A stretch of DNA of 64,000 nt from Apiotrichum sp. Y4204 (Eukaryota; Basidiomycota; Tremellomycetes; Trichosporonales; Trichosporonaceae): assembly GCA_025531455.1 (NCBI GenBank), contig JAMYHL010000004.1, forward strand, positions 186,001 through 250,000, in the 5' to 3' direction. Within the stretch, counting starts at the first letter, position 1. Each line of letters begins with the position of its first letter. This document shows, in pieces, positions 54,993 to 64,000 of this stretch. Below the pieces are notes generated by a model, which ran no database searches, had not been told where the DNA came from, and saw only the letters and a list, made by a program, of their open reading frames with translations. Both the position numbers and the translations under genes were made by a program.

Positions 54993-56453
54993 ATGCCCAA
55001 CACGGTCGCCTACTTTGACATCACGATCGGCGGCGAGCCCGCCGGCCGCATCGAGTTTGAGCTCTTTGACGACGTCGTCCCCAAGGTGCGTCGCGGAGGT
55101 AGCACAGTGTTGGCCAGATGCTAGTACCGAGCTGGATGTGCCTCCGACGAGAGCTCGGGACGCATTCCCTTCCCACTGTGGTCTTTTTCCCAGAAACTAA
55201 CCCCCCAGACGGTGGACAACTTCAAGCACCTGTGCATCGGCGACAAGACGAACGCCGAGGGCAAGAAGCTCGCGTACGCCGGCAGCGCGTTCCACCGCTG
55301 CATCAAGGGGTGGGTACAGTCTGCGCGGTGACGGAGCAGCGGTGGACGAGTGGCGGACGAGCTCGCCATTCATACTCCGAGCTCGAAGTCACTCACCGCC
55401 CCACACCGCTTCACGCTTTAGGCGCCTTCATGCGGGAACCACGCTGCGCCCAGGCTCTATCCTCAACTGACTCACAGGTTCATGCTCCAGGGCGGTGACT
55501 TCACGCGCGGAGACGGCACCGGCGGCGAGTCGATTTACGGCGAAAAGTTCCCCGACGAGTCATTTACGCTCAAGCACGAGAAGCCGATGCTGCTCTCGAT
55601 GGCCAACGCGGGGCCGAACACGAACGGCTCGCAGTTCTTCATCACGACGGTGCCGACGCCGCACCTGGACGGCAAGCACGTTGTGTTCGGCCGCGTGCGC
55701 TCAAACCGCGGCCTCGTGCGCCGTATCGAGGACATTCCGACGACGGGGGACAAGCCCGAGGAGCCGGTTGTTATTGCCGCGGCGGGTGTGCTGAGCCCCG
55801 AGGAGGTCGCGGCCGAGGACAAGCGCCGCTCTGAGGCTGCCGCTGCGATTTCTGAGGGCGGCCAGGACGTGTTTGAGGACTACCCCGCCGACGAGGAGAA
55901 GATTGACCCCGAGAACCCTGCCGACGCCCTCAAGGTCGCGCTTACCCTCAAGCAGCTTGGCACGGACGCGTTCAAGGCCCAGGACTTTGTCGTCGCTCTT
56001 GCAAAGTACCAGAAGGCGCTGCGTTACCTCGATGCGCCGACCGTGCCCGCCTCGGACGCCGCGCTTACAAAGTCGTTCCGTGATGCGTGAGTGTGGTGTC
56101 TTCGGTTGCTGATGACCACATTACTTACACCCAGCCGCGTGCCGCTGCTTACGAACGCGGCGCTCTCCGCGCTCAAGGTGACGCCCTCGCAGGCCAAGCT
56201 TGTCATTTCGCTCACGACGCGCGCGCTCGCCATTTCCGACCTCACGCCCGCCGAGAAGGGCAAAGCGCTGTACCGCCGCGCGCTCGGCCACATGCAGCTG
56301 CACGACGACGACCAGGCCGACGTTGATCTGCGCAAGGCCCTCGAGTGCGTTCCCGGCGATGCGGGCATTCTGCGTGCCCGCAAGGACATTGAGACCCGTA
56401 AGGCCGCCAAGCGTGCCGCGGAGAAGAAGGCGTACGCCAAGATGTTTGGATAG
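54993..56453 (+). CDS. CPR6: Cyclophilin 40, peptidyl-prolyl isomerase with TPR domain
   Basis: Exons 54993-55085, 55209-55309, 55478-56086 and 56135-56453 give 373 residues. The N-terminal cyclophilin domain has [18 protein letters not shown], the catalytic Arg segment [20 protein letters not shown], and [16 protein letters not shown]. The Trp of the cyclosporin pocket is replaced: [11 protein letters not shown] carries His, as is usual for Cyp40. The C-terminal TPR part ([26 protein letters not shown], then [21 protein letters not shown]) would bind the Hsp90 C-terminal MEEVD. Ends KKAYAKMFG. It works as an Hsp90 co-chaperone in the cytosol. Two of the introns (123 and 168 nt) are longer than usual here. 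Confidence 0.94.
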
Positions 56454-56636
56454 AGAACAGAGAACAGAACTGCGCTGCACAGCTCGCAGGCAGACACAGA
56501 CGCAGGTCCTGGTAGATTGGGTTGGGCCCTGCGGTAATATAGCATAGTTGGTCGCATAGCATGCATGTACGAACATGTATAAAAGACGATCCATTTACAA
56601 CATGGGTGCGGAGGCCATTAAGCTTGGCGGCGCAGA

Positions 56637-59182
56637 CTAGATAATGTCGCGTTGGGGCGGGAGGACGGGCCTCGAGCGGCGATCGCTGCGCGGCGGCGGT
56701 TTGGGCGGCGAGCTGGGCGAGCCGAACCTGTCGTCGCGCCTGCGGCTGATCGAGAGCGGCGCGGTGGGGCCAGAGGTTGCAGAGTTGTTATCGCTCAGCG
56801 GCGAGATCTGGCTGCTGCTCTTGAACCCGAACGTGTTGACCTTGAGGTCGCTGCTCGGGCGCTTGGCCATGAGCGACGCAAATGTCATTGTCGGGGTTGA
56901 CGCCGATGTCGGGGTGGGAACGAAGCTCGGCGGCGTGGGTGGCGGATCACGCACAGTCACACTGCTCAGGAGAAAGGTAAAGTCCAGACCGGCGTCGCGC
57001 AGGAGCTTGCGGTTCGTGCTCATCGTCACCTTTAGACACTCGTCGATCGTCGTCTGGTCAATCGTCGGCCCGTATACTTGTCGCCGGAAGACCTCGCCAA
57101 AGTACTCGATTTGGTCCTTTGCCCACGTCACAAAGCCTGAAGTTAGTGCATTCCTGATAGCAGGGACGTACCGGACGCCATGGAGTTCTGGTTGAACGCA
57201 GTCATGTACCAGTCGGACGTGTGGCGCAGAATGGTGAAGCACACGACGGCCAGCTCGGAGATGTACAGGCTGATGTCGCCCTCATGCTTGATGCTGCGGA
57301 TGAGGTGGAGCATGAGGTCGTGGCGCGCCTTGAGAAACGTGTCGCGCGCGAGCTCGACGCTCCCGAGACGAATCATGAACCCAACGAGCCGCGAGGCCGA
57401 GGCTTTGCGGATCTTGGGGGCGGCCAGGTCGCGAGCAATCAGGGAAACGAGGTTGGGGCGAAGCGTGTCGAGTTTGTACGTCAACAGCTCGGTGGCCTGT
57501 TCGTTGTTCGCCACAGTCCGCAGCAGGTCCTGCCCGCGCTCGACTAGCTTGACGCCCTCGTCCAGGTCCTGCATCGCAATGGCCATCGTGAGGTCGTCGC
57601 CAAACTCGTCGATCCACGCAAGGTCTTTCGAGTCGGTGAGCGACGTGCCGATTGTCGTAATGGGCCGAGCGCCATTCTCCGGACCACCCCACATGGACAT
57701 CAAGCGCGAGGTGCCGTCTGCCTCGCCGCCCTGCCATAGGGTACGCCGGCGCTCCTGCTCCGCCTCGTTCTCCTTGCGGCGCTTCTCCGCTAACTCAGTG
57801 GACACCTGACGGAATGCGCCGAGCAGCGCCTTCTTCTCTTCTGGCCGCGACGCGCGGTACACGCACACCTCCTTACCCCTCTTTATCTTGAGCGCATTCG
57901 TGAGATCTGGAGTGAGCTCACGAACAGAGTTGACGAAGCTCACCTCCGCTGTCTTTCAGATCCACGACGACGAGATCAGTCAGAATCCAGCATCGTTCAG
58001 CGACCATGCGTCCCCGCTCAAAGTCCGGGTCGTTGGAGCCCTGTGCCGTCTTGAGTCTCCGTCGTCCAGCGACTAAGAGCACATCATTAAGGAGAAAGAG
58101 CGACACGTTCTGTTTCGCCTTGTATGTTGCCGGATTGAGCTCGACAAAGCTGTGTGTCTCAAAGACGAGGTGTCTCCCTGGAGCGAGATTGAGATACTTC
58201 TGCGACCCCTCGACCGTCTGCCACAGGTGGGCAAGCTGAGCGCGGTACATCTGCTGCAGGTCGAGTGGTGAGTTACGCTTCGATCGGTGGCGCTCGATGT
58301 TGCCCTCCTTATCGAGCGTCGGTGCCAACGTGTCATCCATACCCATCAGCTGCGGCACGGCCTTCCACTCGTTCAGCAACTCCTTGAGCTCGAGCATGTC
58401 GTTCTCCAGTGTCGATATCTCCTTGGAGATGTTCACAAACTCGGCGTAGCTGGCGTCAGGCGGATCCCACCCCAAACCCACTGCTTGAAGACGTTCCGCT
58501 GGAGGTCCTTGGCGTTTTGCTCGCGATGGCGTTTCAGCGCCGCGATGAACCGCTTCTTCTCCTCCTCGTCCGCGCCAGTAAGCGTCTTGCGAATGTCTGC
58601 TGTGTAAGCTAAACCAACAACAGAAAAGCTTACAGGTCTTAATATCTACGTCGCCCTTGGACAGCGCCGAAAAATCCCACTCCTCGACCGGCTGCGCCGT
58701 CCGGCGCCCAATCTGCTCATCCTGCACGCCCCCGCCGTCGTCGTCCGCCAGCCGACGCTCCGCATACGACCGCGGCGACACGTCAAATTCCCCCATCTTC
58801 CGCCGCCCCGTTGGCGCCGCAGGCGGGTCGTACTCGTCCTGTTCCGTCAAGGGGGGCGCGACGTCCAGCGTGTGTTGGTACGGGTCGGCCGAGAGGAAGT
58901 CCATCGACGACGCGCCCGGCGCGAGCATGGCAAAGTCCGGATCCGCATATCTGCACAGGTCAGCTTCAGATGCGAAGTATCCACCATATCTGAAAGAAAG
59001 ACCCACCGCATGCTCATTCTTCGTGTGCGCATCCTGTCGCCGACACGGCTCTGGCGGACATCCCTCTGGCGCGCGGCATCTCGGCTGTGCGCCGGCGGCG
59101 GGCGCGACGAGCCTTGCGGGAGCCGCGGCGCCGACGACGACTGCGTCTGATAGAGGGTTGTTGGCCGGCGTAGAGACGCCAT
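56637..59182 (-). CDS. EXO84: Exocyst complex component Exo84
   Basis: Exons 59182-59007, 58950-58634, 58596-58482, 58449-57944, 57906-57172 and 57136-56637 give 782 residues. The start MASLRRPTTLY leads to RMRTRRMSMRYADPDFAML, the conserved Exo84 N-terminal motif, across the first junction. YAEFVNISKEISTLENDMLE is the Vps51-like helix. A PH domain (about 280-400) follows with RHLVFETHSFVEL and NVSLFLLNDVLLVA. The fourth intron is only 37 nt (57907-57943) and gives DLKDSGDLTNALKIKRG. The C-terminal helical part is long and ends in a Ser/Pro tail, PPQRDII. Exocyst tethers secretory vesicles at the bud. Convergent with Cyp40, 183 bp apart. Confidence 0.9.
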
Positions 59183-59524
59183 TGTATGAGGTGGTGGATG
59201 TGTTTGATGGCAGAGGAGATGGCGATCCGAGCGACAAACGATGGAAACAGCCAGTTTGGATCAGTCGACGTCGACGACGTCACGCGGTGGCGGAGGCGTT
59301 TTGTAATGCCATCAGAAATGAAAATATTAGCGGAGTTACATTTCTATTTGAGAAAGTGTAATATCACGTGACCCCCTGTCAGTTTGTGTTTTGAATTTCT
59401 GAGCCTCCACTCTCGACGACAAATGCTGCATCTCGATCTCGATCTATCTCGATATCTCCCCTCCAGTCTTCCTCTCCTTCTTGGCACTCTCCCTCATCTT
59501 TTATCGCATCTTGAACGCCCGAAG
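59183..59524. promoter_or_regulatory. Divergent promoter, Exo84 / TRAX
   Basis: 342 bp between the two starts. A CACGTG lies at 59365-59370 in ATATCACGTGACC (RTCACGTG). The TRAX side is CT-rich (59440-59515, with CGATCTCGATCTATCTCGATATC repeats). Both promoters must be compact. Confidence 0.55.
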
Positions 59525-61014
59525 ATGGCCGACATCGCCATGTCCGAACCGCAGATGAGCCGGCGGGAACACCTCGGCAAGACATTCGAGGCGTACCGCG
59601 CCGAACTCGACGCCTATGTGGGTAATCCTCCATCGCGACCCACAAAGCACTGTGCTGATACCGCAGAACGAGCGCCGCGAAAAGATTATCATTGTCTCGC
59701 GTGCAATCACCCAGCTCTCGAAGAAACTTATCTTCCACCTCCACCGCGGCGCGACGTCATCGCCGGCCGCACGGGCCAAGAACCTCAAGGAGGGGCGCGC
59801 GAAGGAGCGCGAGATCCACGCCCACTTTGTCACTATCCGCAACGAGCTCGCCGCAGGGAGCGAGGATGGCGGCGCGGAGAACTTTTGGAGGTTTAATCGC
59901 CAGGTGTGAGTGGTGGATCGTGACCGAAAGCTGTACCTTCTCAGACGGAAGCTCCACCTGTCTGTCCCACCTGGAAGGTCGACTAACGCCAGGTCGGGAG
60001 GTCTTGAGGAGTACATTGAGGGATATCTGTTCCTGTATTACCTCGAAACTGGCGGCCTCATATCGCTTCCGGATCTCCAGGCGGGGTTGTGCGACGACAC
60101 GGGCGCAAGGGTGAGTGCCAAACGGGGTGAAGAGGCACACTGCTTACGCCAGCTCGTAACCGTCACGCCCGAGGACTACATTCTCGGCATGTCGGATCTC
60201 ACCGGCGAGCTGATGCGGTATGCCACAAACTGTGAGTACATTGCCGCCTTATCTCGCAAATGTGCGGAACGTGCCCTGACCATCAGCCCTGTCTACAGGC
60301 GATCACGAGACGCCGCTCACGGTGTGCAACTTTGTCCGGACGGTGAAGAGCCGTGAGTGTGATGTAGAGCGGTGCGAGGCGAAGCCTGTTGCACACGCGC
60401 GCCGATAAGCTGCATGAGCGCGTTGGGCCACCGGGTATATGACTCATTCGGTGAACGCGCCGGACAGCCGGAGCTAGGACGCCTGGACCACTCCAGCTTC
60501 CATCAAGTGTCGATTGCAACCTTGACCCTCGCTCTGACCGTGCCTGTCTGTGCTTTCTGTGCTAACGCCAGTGTTTGATGGTATCTCGCCCTCGATGCTT
60601 TGGAAGCTCAGCAAGAAGCAAGAGGAGACGACACGTTCGTTGGAGAAGATTGAGAAGGGTAAGTGTGGAACAATTCGCGGAGCGTTGCGCATGCCCTCTG
60701 TTTCAGTTCCGACCTGTATGGTGTCTCCGTATCATGTCCACGAGTCTCTGAGGGAGCTTCAGAGAGTATGCCCGTGCGGTGTGAGACGTGGTACAGAAGT
60801 GCCCCGTGTCTTCTGAGCACCTCCCTCTCCCAACCTGTCCAGCGGTTTTCCAACCCACATTCTATCAGTTCTCCCGCTGACGTCTCCAGTGTGCTATTCG
60901 CTCCGCCTCCGTCTCATAGAGTTCGGCGACAAGCCCGAGGTGCTCAAGCAGATGGCGAAGCGCGCGCTCGAGGAGGCCAACCTCAGCAGCGGCGGCGGCG
61001 GCAAGGACGAGTAG
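59525..61014 (+). CDS. Translin-associated factor X (TRAX), C3PO endoribonuclease subunit
   Basis: Exons 59525-59617, 59667-59905, 59993-60110, 60153-60231, 60287-60352, 60572-60658 and 60890-61014 give 268 residues. Helix 1 reads NERREKIIIVSRAITQLSKKL. The acidic catalytic residues known for human TRAX (E126, E129, D193, E197) align with E117 and E120 in LEEYIEGYLF and D165 and E169 in SDLTGELMR. Other matches are VTPEDYILGMSDL, GDHETPLTVCNFVRTV and VCYSLRLRLIEFG. The motif VTPxDYxLGxxDLTGELMR separates it from translin. At the fifth exon the AG at 60286 is used, as it gives NSLSTGDHETP like human NSVGNGDIDTP. With translin it forms the C3PO nuclease. Confidence 0.9.
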
Positions 61015-61728
61015 GCAGCGAGGGGGGAGACGAGTAGAGGAGAGTAGTTTTGCGCAGTTTGGCAGCTAGACTGTTGTATGCATACTCCATTTGGCTCGAG
61101 GTGCGCTTGTTGGCATGAAGCGCATGAAACGGTGTTCATGTTGTTGTGGTCTTTGATGCTGAACGGGGTGAAACGTGACTGCGCGTTTGATGTGGAAACG
61201 TCCCGGTGATACACACGGCGCCCAAAGGCGAAAGCGCGTCGAGCGCAGAACGTGCTGAATGTACTGAATGTACAATACTGACCGCGTCGAGGTCCGCTCA
61301 CGGCCAGCCATGACCATGGGTCATGACATGGTCGGACGATGAACCCCGCACTCGTGCTCAACGCGCGGACAGCATCCGTCGCAAGCCGCGAGGCCGTGAT
61401 TGCTGCTCACCCCCGAGTGGCCCAACTGACTCGCTCCATGTATACTCGCTGTCGATGTGGAGATGTGTTGATGGATGCATGCACGTAGCACAGAGCGAGC
61501 TGAACACCGTCTGCTGGTTGGGGGTCGTTGCTATTTTCAGGTACGGCGGCGCGGGATGCCGCTCTTCCCGCGCCACGCATTCTTGCAGCACCAACAGTGA
61601 CGAGACGCGTGCCGTCGGTGATTAACTTCTGCACAAAGTTTCCACTTCTTTTACCTTTTTTTCTCTTCTTTTTTCTTCTTCTTTCTTCACCCCCAACACC
61701 CCATCTCCCACACGCTCTCCATAACAAA
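61015..61728. other. Intergenic, UMP-CMP kinase promoter
   Basis: 714 bp between tandem plus-strand genes. The last 90 bp before 61729 are T/C-rich (ttttacctttttttctcttcttttttcttcttctttcttcaccccc), the strongest polypyrimidine leader in the window and typical of highly expressed fungal genes. Confidence 0.6.
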
Positions 61729-63290
61729 ATGTCCGCCGCCGTCGCCCCGCTCCCCGCCGACACCAACGAGGTGTCTCCCGCCGCGCTCTACACGTCCGGC
61801 ACGCCCGTGTTCGACAGGGAGAAGGTCACCGTCATCTTCTGCCTCGGCGGTCCTGGTGCCGGTGCGTCTGCGAAGGGGGAGCTGCGTCGGGGTGGATCGG
61901 ACGAAGCTTCTTTGCTCTAGGAAGCTTCACGTCCATCTATTGTCTAATGTCGAGCTCCTTCTTCCCCGGATGCCGCGCTTCTGCACATTGCTGATCAACA
62001 GGCAAGGGCACCCAGTGCGCGCTCATGGTCAAGGATTTCGGCTTCAAGCACCTCTCTGGTACGTTTCATAACATAGCTGGTCCCCGGCTCCACATGTCTC
62101 GGCCACTGACAGTCCAGCTGGTGACCTCCTCCGCGCGGAGCAGGACCGCCCCGGATCCCAGTACGGCGACCTCATCCGCAACTGCATCAAGGAGGGTCTC
62201 ATCGTCCCTCAGGAGGTGACCGTCAAGGTGGGTTTGGCTGGCAGGTTGGGTTTCCGCTTGTATTTCGATCCGCACGACTTCATCATAAGCGTCGAAGCTC
62301 ACATCCCCAGCTCCTCGAGAACGCCATGCACGAGACGCTCGCCCACCCCCCTTCGTTCCCTGAGGGCTCCAAGCTCGCCCACGGCTGGGAGAACGGCAAG
62401 GGCCGCTTCCTCATCGACGGCTTCCCGCGCAAGATGGACCAGGCTGAGATGTTTGACCAGGCTGTGAGTATCAGGCCGTCAGGACGGAGCCGCTGTGTGC
62501 CGTAGTGATACGACGTCAACCGGGTCGGGCCCGTTCGGCACGATTTCGGGATGACCGTCGCGAAAGGGTTTCCATGGTCTGGGGCATGGATGTGGGGCTC
62601 TCGGTGCGACGGGCTCCCTTGTGTCGTGCGCGATTGGGGACGCCCACGAGCAGACCGAGAACCCACACACGCTCCGACTCGGGACATTGTATCTTGACTG
62701 CACCCTCCTCGCGATTCCCGGTTCTTGCGCACGGCGTGACATAGCTGCGTTCTCGCAAAAGGACTCGGGCCGTCCCCTCTTGCTAATCTGAGCACGGGTG
62801 GTGGTCAGCGGGGGCACCCGAGACCATTGTATGGGTGGAACATGCCGCGGTGCGACGTGCTGTATCCGACGCAATGCCGTTGCAATCTTATCGCATTAGG
62901 AGCCTGCCATACGCCCATCGGACAAACAGGACGTCGTGTTTTCGACGCGTCTCAGCCAGGCACCGCTCTTCCACTTTCATCTCCTTCTCAGAATATCCCC
63001 ACTGACACGGCCAGGTCGTCCAGAACTCGCTCGTCCTCTTCATCAACACGACCGAGGACATGATGGTCGAGCGTATCCTTGAGCGCTCCAAGACCTCGGG
63101 CCGCATCGACGACAACCGCGAGTCGCTCGTCAAGCGCTTCGTCACCTTCCACGAGACGTCGATGCCCGTCGTCCAGCACTACCGCCAGCTCGGCCTCTGT
63201 GTTGACATTGACTCGACCCCCGATGTCCCCGTCGTCTACGAGCACGTCAAGCGCGTGCTCGCCGAGCGCCTCCCCAACATCGTCAACTAG
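61729..63290 (+). CDS. URA6: UMP-CMP kinase (uridylate kinase)
   Basis: Exons 61729-61861, 62002-62058, 62118-62227, 62311-62463 and 63015-63290 give 242 residues. The P-loop GGPGAGKGTQ is made across the first junction. The NMP-binding part has [37 protein letters not shown] is the typical adenylate-kinase fold signature. The LID region reads [22 protein letters not shown]. The short LID and the sequence GRIDDN fit UMP/CMP kinases rather than adenylate kinase. It converts UMP and CMP to the diphosphates with ATP. The last intron is 551 nt, the longest in a conserved gene here, and the others are 59-140 nt. Nothing recognisable was seen inside it. Confidence 0.93.
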
Positions 63291-63563
63291 ATTTCTTACT
63301 TCTTACTCTAAATTGCCCTCCACCTACCTAACCACCACCTCTAACCACCCCGCCATTCCCCACTTGTACACCCCTTAAAACATGTATCGTGATAGAGACT
63401 GTGATGCATGCGGGAATTACCTAGAATACCGGGGGACACGCACCACGCCCGAGATCCAATAGTGAGGAAGAAACGAAGATATGCTATGAATGTGGGGGGA
63501 CAGTGGATGTGGCGTGTGGGGGTGGGTGGGTTTGTTTGTTTGGGTGGTATAATACTGTGTTTT

Positions 63564-64000
63564 CTATGGGTCGATGTCCATCGCCTTGCGTCGCTCCTTG
63601 CCGGCCTTGTACGCCGTCTCGAACACGAGCGTCTTCTTGGGCTTGAGGAACGGCGCAGGAGTGACAATGGAGGCAATGCTGGTTCCGCATCCGGGCGCCG
63701 GCGTGCCCATGATGATACACTCTGACACGCCCTCAATCTCGTCCACTTTGGAGAAGAGGGACGCGTCGAAGAGGTGGTCGGTCGTCTTCTCAAACGATGC
63801 AAGCATGAGCACCGAATCCTTCATCTTCTGCACGCCGAATCGCGTAATGCCCAGCACCTCGCCCTTGTACGTCATGACGTCGCCGAGGAGCATGACGTGT
63901 CGCGGGTCGATCGACATGCCGTGCGACTTCATCGTGTGCTGAATCTCGTTGTAGATTGTCTGGCGGGCCGCCTCGATACCCAGCACCTGGCACGTCTCCA
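63564..64000 (-). CDS. RPO31: RNA polymerase III largest subunit Rpc1, C-terminal end (5' partial)
   Basis: The minus-strand frame enters from the right edge and runs to a TAG at 63566-63564. The visible part reads [89 protein letters not shown] and ends [10 protein letters not shown]. These are the last conserved blocks of the large subunit. [11 protein letters not shown] and GVSECIIxG, and the absence of a heptad CTD or Pol I insertions, point to Pol III. The remaining, much larger part lies beyond position 64000. Convergent with the UMP-CMP kinase gene, 273 bp apart. Confidence 0.92.
   Translation of the reverse strand, partial: ETCQVLGIEAARQTIYNEIQHTMKSHGMSIDPRHVMLLGDVMTYKGEVLGITRFGVQKMKDSVLMLASFEKTTDHLFDASLFSKVDEIEGVSECIIMGTPAPGCGTSIASIVTPAPFLKPKKTLVFETAYKAGKERRKAMDIDP

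Noticed and set aside
58950..59237. Alternative Exo84 start by reading straight through the first intron
   Set aside because: The frame from 59237 lacks the RMSMRYADP motif, which only the spliced start at 59182 produces.
60232..60299. Alternative TRAX acceptor at the AG ending at 60299
   Set aside because: It is in phase but drops the SLSTG segment that aligns with the human NSVGNGD motif; the AG at 60286 also has the closer ctgac branch.

Overview
The window reads as nuclear DNA of a basidiomycete yeast or yeast-like fungus. Genes are dense, GC-rich and on both strands. Nearly all carry several short GT-AG introns, often 34-60 nt. The gene set is eukaryotic: tRNase Z, Nop58, Tof1/Timeless, Exo84, TRAX, RNA polymerase III largest subunit, SF3b PHF5A/Rds3. 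Protein style and intron structure suggest Tremellomycetes, perhaps Trichosporonales; that placement is inference. I rebuilt gene models by hand, joining exons by splice consensus, reading phase and known family sequence. Several exons are too short to stand out as open frames, and the whole Rds3 gene is made of such exons.

Left part (1-18 kb): the 3' end of a Ser/Asp/Lys/Arg repeat protein; an N-acetylglucosamine kinase-type gene; an SH3 protein of the Lsb1/Pin3/Csh3 type; then a 5.5 kb gene-poor stretch with three unrelated tandem arrays. After it come a small secreted Cys-rich protein, a 72-residue protein, a GH20 beta-N-acetylhexosaminidase, and the ten-exon Rds3/PHF5A gene on the minus strand.

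Middle (18-43 kb): a fungal membrane protein probably of the DUF2985 type; a very large low-complexity protein with an unrecognised C-terminal domain; a membrane apyrase (GDA1/CD39); a roadblock dynein light chain divergent from mitochondrial ribosomal protein bL12m; a 2-hydroxyacid dehydrogenase; a 12-exon S28 serine peptidase; a stretch with a possible spliced non-coding or micro-ORF transcript; and an MFS transporter.

Right part (43-64 kb) is housekeeping: tRNase Z; a Ctr copper transporter convergent with Tof1; Tof1 divergent from Nop58, with paired MCB boxes on the Tof1 side; Cyp40 (Cpr6); Exo84 divergent from TRAX; UMP-CMP kinase; and the C-terminal end of the Pol III largest subunit running off the window.

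I see no operon-like functional cluster, mobile element, tRNA, rRNA or CRISPR array. GlcNAc kinase, GH20 and the Cys-rich secreted protein could all relate to chitin or cell-wall sugar use, but they are 7-11 kb apart and this is only suggestive. The best leads for something new are the repeat protein at the left edge, the small Cys-rich secreted protein, the splice architecture (branch site almost touching the acceptor), the extreme Rds3 gene, and the apparent spliced transcript near 39.0-39.4 kb.
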